The position numbers and the translations under genes were made by a program. From Hyphomonas sp. (GTDB lineage Bacteria > Pseudomonadota > Alphaproteobacteria > Caulobacterales > Hyphomonadaceae): DNA of 64,000 nt. The notes below the pieces were generated by a model. That model was not told the origin of the DNA, did not search any database, and worked only from the letters and a program-made list of their open reading frames with translations. The stretch's first letter is position 1; every line of letters begins with the position of its first letter. Shown here one piece after another: positions 24,983-34,335 of this stretch. The stretch spans positions 1,364,001 through 1,428,000 of the forward strand of contig NZ_JAGYJH010000003.1 in NCBI RefSeq assembly GCF_018402285.1, given 5' to 3'.

Positions 24983-25377
24983 GAAACCTGGCGGATCCAT
25001 TCTTTCAGATTGTAATAGGTGGTGACGCGCGTGATCTGGCCATCCTTCACATCGAAGAAGGCGCCGGCGGGCAGGCGGTAGGCCTGGCCGGTGGCTTCAG
25101 GGAGACCGGCATCGGTTTTCTTGTAGACGCCGTTGACGATAAATTCGGCCGAGGCGCGGGCGCCATCGGGCGTGGCCATGACGACGATCTCGGTCAGGGT
25201 CTCGTCATAGCAATCGTCCATATGGGCGATGAAATCTGCGAAGGCGGCGCGCCCGCCGCGCTTGTCGCCTTCATTGACGAAATGGTTGATTTCTTCTGCC
25301 ACGCAGGCGGCCATGCCGGCCCAGTCCTTGGCGTTGAAGGCAGCGTAATAGCGGGAGACGAGGTCTGTGGTGGTCAT
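24979..25377 (-). CDS. NTF2-like/SnoaL-type protein
   Basis: 132 residues with the cone-shaped NTF2/ketosteroid-isomerase fold pattern: VSRYYAAFNAKDWAGMAACVAEEINHFVNEG at the start and AGAFFDVKDGQITRVTTYYNLKEW at the end. Members are isomerases, hydrolases or binding proteins, so the activity cannot be named. It overlaps the sterol desaturase-family gene by 4 bases and the GNAT gene by 4 bases, in the middle of a tightly coupled operon. Confidence 0.87.
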   Translation of the reverse strand: MTTTDLVSRYYAAFNAKDWAGMAACVAEEINHFVNEGDKRGGRAAFADFIAHMDDCYDETLTEIVVMATPDGARASAEFIVNGVYKKTDAGLPEATGQAYRLPAGAFFDVKDGQITRVTTYYNLKEWIRQVS

Positions 25378-26303
25378 TTGGGGAGCCCTGGCTGGCCAGC
25401 CTGTTCGGGGTATGCCGTGACATACGCTTTCTTCAGCTCAATGGAGCGGTTGTGTGCACCCTGCGGGCTCCAGCCGGGGGCATTGACCGCGCGGCCCGCC
25501 CAGCGCCACGGGCGCAGCCCGTCTTTTGCGCAGTCGCTCAGGAAGCCGCCAAATTCGTGGAAGGCGATGGTTAAGGGGTTGTGGGTGGTGAGCTGCTTGA
25601 CGATGCCGTAGCTGGGTTTGTCGTCGTCCCGTTCCGGCACGAATGTGCCGAACATCTTGTCCCAGATGATGAAGACGCCGGCATAGTTCGTATCGATATA
25701 GCGCGGATTGGTGGCGTGGTGTACGCGGTGATGGGAGGGGGTGTTCATCACCACCTCGAACCAGCGGGGCATCTTGTCGATCGTCTCTGTATGGATCCAG
25801 AACTGGTAGATGAGGTTCAGCCCGCCTGCGAGGGCGAGCACGTACGGGTGGAAGCCGAGCCAGACGAGAGGCAGGCCGACAAGGATGAGCCCCGTGAACG
25901 GACCAAACCAGGGTTGGCGCAGCGCGGTCGTAAGATTGTAGTGCCGCGAGGAATGGTGGGTGACGTGCTCCATCCAGAACCAGCGCATGCGGTGGGCGAA
26001 GCGGTGTTTCCAGTAATAGACGAAATCATACGCCACGAAGCAGAGGGCGAAGCTCCACCAGGCGAAAGGGAGCGTGGCGATGCGGAAGGGCCAGGCCAGC
26101 ATCATCATCCAGAGCGCGATGGTGGCGGTGAGGGTATTGACCACGACATTACCGATGCCCATCGACATGGAGGCCAGGGCATCCTTCGTTTCATAGCGGC
26201 CTTTGGCGCGGCCGGATCTGACCGCCCACCATTCCCAGGCGACGGATGCAACGAACACCGGCGCAGCCAAAGTGGTGACAGCAGGAAATGGCGTGAACTC
26301 CAT
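25374..26303 (-). CDS. sterol desaturase/fatty acid hydroxylase-family membrane enzyme
   Basis: 309 residues, four or more hydrophobic segments, and the three His boxes of the di-iron fatty acid hydroxylase family: HRFAH, HVTHHSSRH and HHRVHH. It probably hydroxylates or desaturates a lipid at the inner membrane. It starts 12 bases after the amidohydrolase stop and overlaps the NTF2-like gene by 4 bases. Bacterial members act on carotenoids, hopanoid or sphingoid-like lipids or ether lipids; which applies here is unknown. Confidence 0.9.
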   Translation of the reverse strand: MEFTPFPAVTTLAAPVFVASVAWEWWAVRSGRAKGRYETKDALASMSMGIGNVVVNTLTATIALWMMMLAWPFRIATLPFAWWSFALCFVAYDFVYYWKHRFAHRMRWFWMEHVTHHSSRHYNLTTALRQPWFGPFTGLILVGLPLVWLGFHPYVLALAGGLNLIYQFWIHTETIDKMPRWFEVVMNTPSHHRVHHATNPRYIDTNYAGVFIIWDKMFGTFVPERDDDKPSYGIVKQLTTHNPLTIAFHEFGGFLSDCAKDGLRPWRWAGRAVNAPGWSPQGAHNRSIELKKAYVTAYPEQAGQPGLPK

Positions 26304-26315
26304 CGTCGGTGGCCG

Positions 26316-27620
26316 TCAGAAGGACGAAGCCAGCGGGACGCCGTCCTGCTTGTAGACGATCCCGCCTTTCATCACGAAATCGACATCTGCAAGGCGCTGC
26401 ATGTCGGCCAGGGGATCGGCGCTGACGGCGACGAAATCTGCCTTGCAGCCAACGTCTCCGCAGCCGACTTCGCCGGTCTTGCCGAGGGCTTCGGCGGCAA
26501 AGGAGGTACCTGCGCGCAGGGCCTGCATTGGCGTCATGCCGAAGGTGACCATGCGGGAGAACTGGTTGCCGTTGAGGCCATGGGGATAAACTCCGGCGTC
26601 TGAGCCGAACACCACCTTGGCGCCCGCCTTGACGGCGGCCGAGAAGCTGGCGCGCTGGCGGGCCGAGATGGAGCGTTCCTTGGCCAGGGATTCTTCCAGC
26701 AGGCCATTCTTGGCGCCTTCGGAGAGAATGTATTCGGTATTGTAGATGTCCATCGAGAGATAGGTGCCGTGCTCGACGGCGAGCTGGATGGTGGCCTCGT
26801 CCATGATGGAGCCGTGTTCGACCGTATCGACGCCGGCGAGGATGGCGTTGCGGATGCCAACGGTGCCGTGGGCATGGCTTGCCACTTTCAGGCCGCGGGC
26901 GTGGGCCTCTTCGACGATGGCCTCGAGTTCTTCGATCGTGCCTTGGGCCGCGCCGAGCGCCGTGCCCTTGGAGAGGACGCCGCCGGTGGAGCAGGTCTTG
27001 ATCAGGTCGACGCCGTATTTGATGTTCTCGCGCACCTTGGCGCGCATTTCCCAGGGGCCGTTGGCGACGCCTTCGCCTTTCAGGCGATATTCAGATGGCA
27101 GAAGGTTCATGTCCGAGCAGTGGCCGCCCGAGATGCCGACCGGGGGGCCGGAGACGAGCAGGCGGGGGCCGGGCACTTCGCCGGCATCAATGGCCTCGCG
27201 CAGGGCGACATCGCCATAGCTTTCGGCGCCGAGATTGCGGACAGTGGTAAAGCCTGCCAGCAGCGTCTTGCGGGCGTTCTTGACGCCCTTGATGGCCATG
27301 CGCTCATCCGAGAGGCTCAAGGAGTAATAGGGGCCATCTTCGGCATCGCTGGTGAGGTGGACGTGCATGTCGATGAAGCCGGGCATCAGCCAGGCATTGC
27401 CGAGATCCACCGTCTTGGCGCCGCGCGGGGCCCTGAGGCTCGATTTCGTGCCGCGCTGGGCCACGGCGCCGTCCTCGATGACGAAGGCAGCGTCGCGCAC
27501 TGTCTCGCCCGAAACCGGATCCACGAAATGGCCGGCCGTAAGGTAAACCGTTTCGGCCGACGCAGCGCCGCCTGCCATCAGGAAGGCCGTTGCAACTGTG
27601 GCGAGGGCGCTTTTTAACAT
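26316..27620 (-). CDS. exported amidohydrolase
   Basis: 434 residues. A signal peptide (about 1-22, ending GGAASA) is followed by the amidohydrolase fold: metal-binding HxH in DMHVHL, the bridging lysine in LIKTCSTGG, ASHAHG, EHGS and the catalytic Asp in FGSDAG. It resembles imidazolonepropionase/prolidase-like periplasmic members that cleave peptides or amides. ATG at 27620 chosen; an in-frame TTG at 27626 also sits near the AGGAG site. It is the first gene of an operon with the desaturase, NTF2-like and GNAT genes, and divergent from the crotonase. Confidence 0.9.
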   Translation of the reverse strand: MLKSALATVATAFLMAGGAASAETVYLTAGHFVDPVSGETVRDAAFVIEDGAVAQRGTKSSLRAPRGAKTVDLGNAWLMPGFIDMHVHLTSDAEDGPYYSLSLSDERMAIKGVKNARKTLLAGFTTVRNLGAESYGDVALREAIDAGEVPGPRLLVSGPPVGISGGHCSDMNLLPSEYRLKGEGVANGPWEMRAKVRENIKYGVDLIKTCSTGGVLSKGTALGAAQGTIEELEAIVEEAHARGLKVASHAHGTVGIRNAILAGVDTVEHGSIMDEATIQLAVEHGTYLSMDIYNTEYILSEGAKNGLLEESLAKERSISARQRASFSAAVKAGAKVVFGSDAGVYPHGLNGNQFSRMVTFGMTPMQALRAGTSFAAEALGKTGEVGCGDVGCKADFVAVSADPLADMQRLADVDFVMKGGIVYKQDGVPLASSF

Positions 27621-27768
27621 GGACAACCAGCTCCTGTAATTTCCGTCATCAATTGTGACTGTTGTGCGGCGCAGGGGGCGGCCGCGTCAAGCACCCCGGT
27701 ACGCTTGACGGACCTAAGGGAAGGAGGGCCTTCTCAGCAGGCAAACGCATCACCGGAGGAGAGCGATC

Positions 27769-28677
27769 ATGGCAAGGCCCAAGGAATTCAAGGAAATCAT
27801 TCTCGACATCGAGGACGGCATCGCGACACTGACGCTGCACCGGCCGGACAACATGAACGCCTTCACCGGCACCATGATGTATGAAATCATCGAGGCTTTC
27901 GACATGACGGACGCCAATGACGATGTGAAGGTCGTGATCGTGACCGGGCATGGCGACCGCGCGTTCTGCGCCGGGGCCGACCTTTCGGCCGGCGCCAAGA
28001 CGTTCGACTATGACGCGCGCGCAGGCGATGGCGAAAAGGGCCGGACCGAATCGGTCGACATCCAGCGTGATGGCGGCGGACGGGTAACCCTGCGAATCTT
28101 CGAGAGCCTGAAACCGGTGATCGGCGCCATCAATGGCGCGGCTGTGGGCATCGGCGTGACGATGCAGCTGCCGATGGATATCCGGATTGCGTCTGACAAG
28201 GCGCGCTTCGGCTTTGTGTTCAACCGCCGGGGCATCAACCCGGAAGCGGCCTCCAGCTGGTTCCTGCCGCGTCTTGTGGGCATCCAGCAGGCGCTGGAAT
28301 GGTGCTATACAGGCCGCGTGTTCCCGGCAGATGAAGCGCTCAAAGGCGGGCTGGTGAGCCGCGTTGTTCCTCATTCGGACCTTATGAGCGAAGCGCGCGC
28401 GCTGGCCAGGGAAATTGCTGACAATACCGCGCCTGTCTCCAACGCGCTGACGCGCCAGATGATGTGGCGCATGCTGGGCGCGAGCCATCCAATGGAGGCC
28501 CATATTGTGGATTCGGCCGCCATCTACACGCGCGGCAAGACGCCGGACGCGAAAGAGGGGGTGATGAGCTTCCTCGAGAAGCGCACCCCGACCTATCCGG
28601 TGAAGGTGTCGGACGGCATGCCGGGCTTCTTCCCCTGGTGGGAGGAGAAAGAGTTCGAGTGGATCGGCAACAAGTGA
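27769..28677 (+). CDS. enoyl-CoA hydratase/isomerase-family protein (crotonase)
   Basis: 302 residues. Oxyanion-hole segments AFCAGADLS (about 63-73) and INGAAVGIGVTMQLPMD (about 123-139) are present, as is the second catalytic Glu region GINPEAASSW. The first Glu found in true hydratases (in GGGCE) is not present, so hydratase activity is not assured; isomerase or hydrolase activity is possible. The chain carries a C-terminal extension (TPTYPVKVSDGMPGFFPWWEE) seen in one crotonase subgroup. A GGAGGAGA site precedes the ATG. It is followed by pncC after 27 bases. Confidence 0.9.
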   Translation: MARPKEFKEIILDIEDGIATLTLHRPDNMNAFTGTMMYEIIEAFDMTDANDDVKVVIVTGHGDRAFCAGADLSAGAKTFDYDARAGDGEKGRTESVDIQRDGGGRVTLRIFESLKPVIGAINGAAVGIGVTMQLPMDIRIASDKARFGFVFNRRGINPEAASSWFLPRLVGIQQALEWCYTGRVFPADEALKGGLVSRVVPHSDLMSEARALAREIADNTAPVSNALTRQMMWRMLGASHPMEAHIVDSAAIYTRGKTPDAKEGVMSFLEKRTPTYPVKVSDGMPGFFPWWEEKEFEWIGNK

Positions 28678-28704
28678 TTTCAGCGGCGAAGGGGCCGTAG
28701 GGCC

Positions 28705-29190
28705 ATGCAGACTTTATTGCCTCTTGCCGCCGAGATAGGCGACATCCTGAAGGCGCGGCGGGAGACCGTCGCGATTTCAGAATCATCAGCAGGCGGATTG
28801 ATTTCGGCCGCCCTGCTGGCGGCGCCGGGGGCGTCGCGCTATTACCGGGGTGGCGGGGTGATCTATACGCCGCAGGCTTTCCGGGGGCTGTTGGGGCTGA
28901 GCCGGGAAGACCTGGGCGACAAGCGGTCTTCCACCGAGCCTTATGCGCGGATGCTGGCGGGGCGCATACGCGAGGTGCTCGAGGCGGACTGGGGGCTTTG
29001 CGAGACGGGCGCCTCGGGGCCCACGGGCAACATGTATGGCGACGCGGCGGGACATACCTGCGTGGCGCTGGCGGGCCCTGGCGGCGTGATTGTTTCGCGC
29101 ACGCTGGAGACCGGGCTCTCCGACCGGGAGGCGAACATGCGCCTGTTTGCGGCAGACGCGCTGGACCTGCTGAAGGGCGGGCTGGCCTAG
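28705..29190 (+). CDS. pncC: CinA C-terminal-domain nicotinamide-nucleotide amidase
   Basis: 161 residues, the stand-alone amidase form. SESSAGGLISAALL is the active-site segment (usually ESCTGG, Ser first), and ETGASGPTGN matches the TGIAGPTG motif. The enzyme converts nicotinamide mononucleotide to nicotinic acid mononucleotide in the pyridine nucleotide cycle. It is convergent with dnaB with a 2-base gap and follows the crotonase by 27 bases. Confidence 0.85.
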   Translation: MQTLLPLAAEIGDILKARRETVAISESSAGGLISAALLAAPGASRYYRGGGVIYTPQAFRGLLGLSREDLGDKRSSTEPYARMLAGRIREVLEADWGLCETGASGPTGNMYGDAAGHTCVALAGPGGVIVSRTLETGLSDREANMRLFAADALDLLKGGLA

Positions 29191-29192
29191 CT

Positions 29193-30683
29193 CTATTCCA
29201 GAATATCTTCGGTCATGCGGGACTTGTCGAGGTCTCCGAAGCGGGTGACGTTGGCATCAAAGGCGAGCTTGACGGTGCCGATCGGGCCGTGGCGCTGCTT
29301 TGAGACGATGACTTCGGCGGTGCCGTAGACCTGGTCCATGCGGGAACGCCAGGTCTTCCACTTTTCGTTCGAGGTCGGATCGTTTGGGTCGGCGGCAGGC
29401 TCTGTCCGCGCCAGATAGTATTCCTCGCGATAGACGAACATGACGATGTCGGCGTCCTGCTCGATCGAGCCGGATTCGCGCAGGTCCGAAAGCTGGGGGC
29501 GCTTGTCGTCGCGCTGCTCTACCGCGCGGGAGAGCTGTGAGAGGGCGACGATGGGGACGTTGAGATCCTTGGCGAGGGCCTTCAGCGCGGTGGTGATCTG
29601 GGTCACCTCCTGCACGCGGTTGGTCTGGCCACCGGAGCTGGAAACCGTGATCAGCTGAAGATAGTCGATCACGATCATGTCGAGGCCGACCGAACGCTGC
29701 AAACGGCGGGCCCGGGCCGTCAGCTCACTGATGGAGATACCGCCGGTGTCGTCGATGAAGAGGGGCAGGTTCTGCAGCTCGGCGGTGGCCTCGACGAGTT
29801 GTTCAAAGTCGGCCTTTGTCAGATCGCCCTGGCGGATGCGGTGGGCGTTGATACCGGTGCGCTCAGCGAGGATACGGGTGGCGAGCTGTTCGTTCGACAT
29901 CTCGAGCGAGAAGAAGGCGACGATGGCGCCGTCCAGGGTTTTCTTCGAGCCATCGTCCTGCGTCTCGTATTTGTAGGCGGCGGCGGCATTGTAGGCGATG
30001 TTGGTGGCGAGCGATGTTTTGCCCATCGACGGGCGGCCGGCGAGAATCAGAAGGTCGGACCGGTGGAAGCCGCCGAGCTGGTTGTCGAGGTCGCTCAGGC
30101 CAGTGGGGATGCCGGCTATCTTGCCGCCGCGCTTGAAGGCGGCTTCAGCGGTGATCAGCGATTCGGCGAGGGCTTCGGCGAAGCTGGAGAAGCCGCGTTC
30201 GGCACTGCCGCGCTCTGCAAGGTCGAACAGGGCGCGTTCAGCCTTGTTGATCAGGGTGGAGCCGGTGTCGTCCTGCTCGGGCATGATGGCCTGGGACTGG
30301 ATCGTGCCGCCGACCGTGATCAGCTCGCGCCGGATGGCGAGGTCGCGGATGATGCGGGCATAGTCCTTCACCTCCGGGCCGAAGGCGGCGGCATCGAGCA
30401 GGTCGACGAGGTATTTGGCGCCGCCGATCTCGGCGAGCTTTTCCTTCTGCTCGAAGTATTCGCGCAGGGTGACGCCATCGGCGACCCGGCCTGTCTGGAT
30501 CATATTGGAGGCGACGGCGTACACCTCGCGGTGGGCGGGGGCGTAGAAGTCGGGCGGGGTGAGGATGTCGGCGATGAACTGGTAGACATTGTTGTCGAAC
30601 AGGATCGCGCCGAGCACCGCGGCTTCGGCGGCGAGGTTGTTTGGCGGTGTGATCGACCCGCCTCCCGGCTTTTGCTCAGACAT
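29193..30683 (-). CDS. dnaB: replicative DNA helicase DnaB
   Basis: 496 residues, full length. N-terminal domain begins NNLAAEAAVLGAILFDN. The RecA-like domain has Walker A GRPSMGKTSLA, Walker B MIVIDYLQLI, and the ALSQLSRAVEQRDDKRPQLSDLRESGSIEQDAD segment. It unwinds the template at replication forks as a hexamer. ATG at 30683 preferred to the GTG at 30689. No intein is present in the Walker A or DLRESG sites, where they often occur. Confidence 0.97.
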   Translation of the reverse strand: MSEQKPGGGSITPPNNLAAEAAVLGAILFDNNVYQFIADILTPPDFYAPAHREVYAVASNMIQTGRVADGVTLREYFEQKEKLAEIGGAKYLVDLLDAAAFGPEVKDYARIIRDLAIRRELITVGGTIQSQAIMPEQDDTGSTLINKAERALFDLAERGSAERGFSSFAEALAESLITAEAAFKRGGKIAGIPTGLSDLDNQLGGFHRSDLLILAGRPSMGKTSLATNIAYNAAAAYKYETQDDGSKKTLDGAIVAFFSLEMSNEQLATRILAERTGINAHRIRQGDLTKADFEQLVEATAELQNLPLFIDDTGGISISELTARARRLQRSVGLDMIVIDYLQLITVSSSGGQTNRVQEVTQITTALKALAKDLNVPIVALSQLSRAVEQRDDKRPQLSDLRESGSIEQDADIVMFVYREEYYLARTEPAADPNDPTSNEKWKTWRSRMDQVYGTAEVIVSKQRHGPIGTVKLAFDANVTRFGDLDKSRMTEDILE

Positions 30684-30796
30684 GGGCACCCCCGTGGCGC
30701 AAACGTTTACTATAGCGAACGCGGCCGGGTTTGCGACTCGCGGAAACAGGATTCGGGGGGAATTCCCGCCTCTATCCCCAAGCTGGCAGAGACACA

Positions 30797-30827
30797 GAAA
30801 AACGGCGGCCCCAGGGAGCCGCCGTTT
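30797..30827 (-). terminator. Rho-independent terminator of rpsF-rpsR-rplI
   Basis: AAACGGCGGC (30800-30809) pairs with GCCGCCGTTT (30818-30827), followed on the minus strand by a short T-tract. Confidence 0.85.
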
Positions 30828-30856
30828 CGATTGTGTGGCCAGGGCCGGGGCGAAGA

Positions 30857-31441
30857 TTACTCTTCTTCGCCGCCCAGTTCGGCACGCTCTGCAGCAGCGG
30901 CGGCGAGTTCGCCGGCCTGCTCGTCGGCCTGTGCCTGGTTGGCAGCCTGGAGCGCAGCGACGATGTCTTCGCCTTTTTCCTGACGCTCGGCCTCTTCGGT
31001 CGAGCGGGCCACGTTCACCTGGATTTTCACGGTGACTTCCGCGTGCAGGCGGACGGACACTTCGGAAAGGCCGATGGACTTGATCGGCTTGTCGAGGCGG
31101 ACCGCAGCGCGGTCGACCTTGTAGCCGGCTGCATCCGCGGCATCTGCCACATCGCGGGCCGTGACCGATCCGTACAGCTGGCCGGTTTCGCCAGCCTGGC
31201 GGATCAGCACGAAGGTTGCGCCTTCGAGCTTTTCAGCTTCGGTCTTTGCGGCGTCGCGGGCAGCGGCGTTGCGGGCTTCGATGGCGTCGCGCTCGAGTTC
31301 AAACCGCTTGCGGTTCTTCTCGTTGGCAATCAGCGCCTTGCCTTGCGGGATGAGGAAGTTGCGCGCGAAGCCGTTCTTGACGCGGACTTCGTCACCGATC
31401 TTGCCGAGGCGGTCGATGCGCTCAAGGAGAATGACTTGCAT
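30857..31441 (-). CDS. rplI: 50S ribosomal protein L9
   Basis: 194 residues. The N-terminal domain (MQVILLERIDRLGKIGDEVRVKNGFARNFLIP) is highly conserved. The chain is longer than the usual ~150 residues because of an Ala/Glu-rich C-terminal tail of about 45 residues (REEAERQ..., ending ERAELGGEEE), a common alphaproteobacterial extension. Third gene of rpsF-rpsR-rplI, with a GGAGAGA ribosome site. Confidence 0.97.
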   Translation of the reverse strand: MQVILLERIDRLGKIGDEVRVKNGFARNFLIPQGKALIANEKNRKRFELERDAIEARNAAARDAAKTEAEKLEGATFVLIRQAGETGQLYGSVTARDVADAADAAGYKVDRAAVRLDKPIKSIGLSEVSVRLHAEVTVKIQVNVARSTEEAERQEKGEDIVAALQAANQAQADEQAGELAAAAAERAELGGEEE

Positions 31442-31453
31442 GGGGGTCTCTCC

Positions 31454-31711
31454 TTACTTCACTTCAAACGGGATGAGCGCCAGCATGCGGGCGCGCTTGA
31501 TCGCCTGAGCCAGCTTGCGCTGGTTCTTCAGGTTCACGGCGGTGATACGGCTCGGCACGATTTTCCCTTTTTCAGAGATGTAACGCTGGAGCAGCTTCAC
31601 GTCTTTGTAGTCGATTTCCTGTGCGTGCTGGCCGGTGAACGGGTCCACCTTGCGGCGGCGGCCGAACGGGCGGCGGGCAGGAATGTTCGTGATGTTGATT
31701 TTCTGTGCCAT
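31454..31711 (-). CDS. rpsR: 30S ribosomal protein S18
   Basis: 85 residues: [36 protein letters not shown] and the basic C-terminal helix [17 protein letters not shown]. It binds next to S6 on the 30S platform. It lies between rpsF and rplI, the standard order. Confidence 0.97.
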   Translation of the reverse strand: MAQKINITNIPARRPFGRRRKVDPFTGQHAQEIDYKDVKLLQRYISEKGKIVPSRITAVNLKNQRKLAQAIKRARMLALIPFEVK

Positions 31712-31729
31712 GTGTCGGTTTCCTTCCCG

Positions 31730-32071
31730 TTAGTCGCGCGGACGGCGCTCTTTGCGAGAGAGAACCGGCGAAGGCTCGTCGCTCAGCGTTTCAACGCGAA
31801 CGGTCATGTAGCGCATCACATCTTCCGAGATACGCTGGCGGCGCTCCAGTTCGTGGACCGCTTCAGCCGGGCCGTCGATGTTGATGAGCGAGTAGTGGCC
31901 CTTGCGCTGTTTCTTGATCGGGTAGGCGAGGCTGCGAAGGCCCCAGTACTCGGTCTTGCCGACAGTTGCGCCTTTTTCCTTGAGGAAGGTGGAAATCTCT
32001 TCGATGAAGGTTTCAACCTGGGCAGGCGAGATATCCGGCCGTGTGATCACGACGTGCTCGTATAGTGCCAT
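31730..32071 (-). CDS. rpsF: 30S ribosomal protein S6
   Basis: 113 residues from MALYEHVVITRPDIS, the family's normal N-terminus; the frame runs further upstream to 32104 without support. The conserved KYSLINIDGPAEAV-type segment (here GHYSLINIDGPAEAV) and RYMTVRVE are present. The basic C-terminal tail (SRKERRPRD) is typical. First gene of the S6-S18-L9 operon. Confidence 0.96.
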   Translation of the reverse strand: MALYEHVVITRPDISPAQVETFIEEISTFLKEKGATVGKTEYWGLRSLAYPIKKQRKGHYSLINIDGPAEAVHELERRQRISEDVMRYMTVRVETLSDEPSPVLSRKERRPRD

Positions 32072-32193
32072 GTTTTCATTCCCAAAATTATGAAGATGCG
32101 GCACCAGTGAGCGGGAAACCCGACCGGCGATGGCCCCTCTTTCTCCGGCTCATTCCGGATCGTGGAGGACCGCACCTTGCTATCAAGAGGCGC

Positions 32194-32222
32194 TCTTAAG
32201 CCTATCCTTGTGGAAAATTCAA
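32194..32222 (-). promoter_or_regulatory. candidate promoter of rpsF operon
   Basis: Minus strand: TTGAAT (32222-32217), 17-base spacer, TTAAGA (32199-32194). It would give a leader of about 115 bases, long enough for an S6:S18-binding autoregulatory RNA, which I cannot confirm by eye. Confidence 0.4.
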
Positions 32223-32284
32223 GCGCTTGCATGCCGGAGACACGCGCTTTACGCACGCCGGAAAACTAGGGAGACAGGGTAAAC

Positions 32285-33232
32285 ATGACCCTCGCATTCA
32301 TTTTTCCCGGGCAAGGCAGCCAGGAAATCGGCATGGGCAAGGCACTCGCCGACGCCTTTCCAGCCGCAAAAGCGGTGTTTGAAGAGGTGGACGAGGCGCT
32401 CGGCCAGAAGCTCTCGACCCTGATGTGGGACGGCGACATCGCCGAGCTGACGCTCACCGCCAATACCCAGCCCGCGCTGATGGCCCATTCGGTGGCCGCC
32501 ATGCGGGCGCTGGAAGCCGGTTTTGGCCTCTCGGCGAAGGACGCGGCCTTTGTGGCCGGACATTCGCTGGGCGAGTATTCGGCGCTGGCCTCGGCCGGCG
32601 CGATCACCCTTTCAGATACCGCGCGCCTGCTGCGCATCCGCGGCAATGCCATGCAATCGGCGGTCAAGCCGGGCGAGGGCGCGATGGCGGCTCTTCTGGG
32701 CGCCGATCAGGCCCAGGCAGACGCCGCCTGCGCCGCCGGGCGCGAGACGGGCGGCGCGTGTGACATCGCCAACGACAACGCCCCCGGCCAGCTGGTCATC
32801 TCCGGCACCAAGGGAGCGATCGAGGCGGCCATTGCCTGGTCGCAGGCCAATGGCGTGAAGAAAGCCATGGCGCTGAACGTGTCTGCGCCCTTCCACTGCG
32901 CCCTGATGCAGCCGGCAGCCGACGCGATGGCCGCTGCGCTGGCCGGAACGCAGATCAAGGCGCCCGCAGTGCCGCTCGTCGCCAATGTCAGCGCCGGCGC
33001 TGTGACCGACCCGGAGACGATCCGCCAGAATCTCGTGAAACAGGTGACCGGCCGGGTCCGCTGGACTGAATCGGTGCAGTACATGGTCGGCCAGGGCGTC
33101 ACCGCGACCGGTGAAGCCGGGTCCGGCAAGGTGCTCACCGTGATGCAGCGCCGGATCGAGAAATCCCTCAACGGCCTTACCCTCGGGAGCCCTGAGGATC
33201 TGGAAGCCTTCGCCAAAGCGATCAAAGGATAA
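32285..33232 (+). CDS. fabD: malonyl-CoA:ACP transacylase
   Basis: 315 residues. AFIFPGQGSQEIGMGK at the start, nucleophile Ser in GHSLGEYSALA (near 92), and the catalytic His in NVSAPFHCALM (near 200) are all intact. It loads malonyl groups onto AcpP for fatty acid elongation. First gene of fabD-fabG, with acpP-fabF close by on the same strand. Confidence 0.97.
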   Translation: MTLAFIFPGQGSQEIGMGKALADAFPAAKAVFEEVDEALGQKLSTLMWDGDIAELTLTANTQPALMAHSVAAMRALEAGFGLSAKDAAFVAGHSLGEYSALASAGAITLSDTARLLRIRGNAMQSAVKPGEGAMAALLGADQAQADAACAAGRETGGACDIANDNAPGQLVISGTKGAIEAAIAWSQANGVKKAMALNVSAPFHCALMQPAADAMAAALAGTQIKAPAVPLVANVSAGAVTDPETIRQNLVKQVTGRVRWTESVQYMVGQGVTATGEAGSGKVLTVMQRRIEKSLNGLTLGSPEDLEAFAKAIKG

Positions 33233-33237
33233 GACCC

Positions 33238-33975
33238 ATGTTTGACCTGACCGGCCGCACGGCCCTTGTTACCGGCGCTTCGGGCGGCATTGGCCGCGCC
33301 ATTGCACAAGCGCTTTCCGACGCTGGCGCGAAGGTTGCGCTCTCGGGCACCCGCGAGGCAGTCCTGCAGGAGGTGGCCGCCACCCTGAAGGGGGAAACGG
33401 CGATTGTGCCCTGCAACCTCTCTGATCCGGCTGGCGTGGACGCGCTGGTGGGCCAGGCGGAAGCGGCCATCGGCCCGCTCGACATCCTGATCGCGAACGC
33501 CGGCATAACGCGTGACAAACTGCTCATCCAGATGAAGGACGAGGACTGGAGCGATGTGCTGAATGTTAACCTGGGAAGCTATTTCCGGCTGACGAAATCA
33601 GCTGTGAGGGGAATGATGAAGCGCCGCCATGGCCGCATCATTGGAATCACTTCGGTGGTCGGCGTGACGGGAAATCCGGGCCAGACAAATTATTGTGCAT
33701 CAAAAGCCGGGATGATCGGCTTCACCAAATCGATTGCCCAGGAGGTCGCTTCGAGGGGAATCACCGCCAACACGATCGCCCCCGGCTTCATCGAGTCGCC
33801 GATGACCGACGGGCTGCCCGAGGCCCAGAAAACGGCGCTTTTGGGGCAGATTCCGACCGGAAGGCTTGGTCAGGGCGGCGACATCGCGGCCGCGGCAGTG
33901 TATCTTGCGTCCAATGAGGCGGCCTATGTCACCGGCCAGACGCTGCACGTAAATGGCGGGATGGCAATGATTTAG
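33238..33975 (+). CDS. fabG: 3-oxoacyl-ACP reductase
   Basis: 245 residues. TGASGGIG cofactor loop, ANAGITRD, catalytic Ser in GITSVVGVTGN and the YCASK pair (Tyr-x-x-x-Lys) are all present, as is the C-terminal YVTGQTLHVNGGMAMI. NADPH-dependent reduction of 3-oxoacyl-ACP. It starts 5 bases after fabD. Confidence 0.97.
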   Translation: MFDLTGRTALVTGASGGIGRAIAQALSDAGAKVALSGTREAVLQEVAATLKGETAIVPCNLSDPAGVDALVGQAEAAIGPLDILIANAGITRDKLLIQMKDEDWSDVLNVNLGSYFRLTKSAVRGMMKRRHGRIIGITSVVGVTGNPGQTNYCASKAGMIGFTKSIAQEVASRGITANTIAPGFIESPMTDGLPEAQKTALLGQIPTGRLGQGGDIAAAAVYLASNEAAYVTGQTLHVNGGMAMI

Positions 33976-34087
33976 GCCCAGCAGTAGGGCATCAGACAAG
34001 GGCTTGGCGCTCATCCGTACTGTGTGCTAGGCGCAACACAATGGTTCTCATAAGGACCAGTCATCAGACATATCGAGAGAGGTATTC

Positions 34088-34321
34088 ATGTCTGACGTTT
34101 TTGAACGTGTGAAGAAAATCGTAGTCGAGAACCTCGACGTGGAAGCAGACAAAGTTGTCGAAAGCGCAAGCTTCATCGACGATCTGGGTGCTGACTCGCT
34201 CGACCTCGTCGAACTCGTGATGGCTTTCGAAGAAGAGTTCAACATCGAGATCCCTGATGACGTGCAAGAGTCGATCCGTTCGGTCGGCGACGCCGTCTCG
34301 CACATCAAGGCCCACGTCTAA
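34088..34321 (+). CDS. acpP: acyl carrier protein
   Basis: 77 residues, strongly acidic, with the phosphopantetheine site [16 protein letters not shown] (Ser near 37). It carries growing acyl chains in fatty acid synthesis. It sits between fabG and fabF as in most proteobacteria, 112 bases after fabG, so it may have its own promoter as well. Confidence 0.98.
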
Positions 34322-34335
34322 GGCGCTGGGTTGTC

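Noticed and set aside
32072..32284. S6:S18-binding leader RNA ahead of rpsF
   Set aside because: The leader length fits, but I could not place the motif with confidence by eye, so only the promoter was listed.
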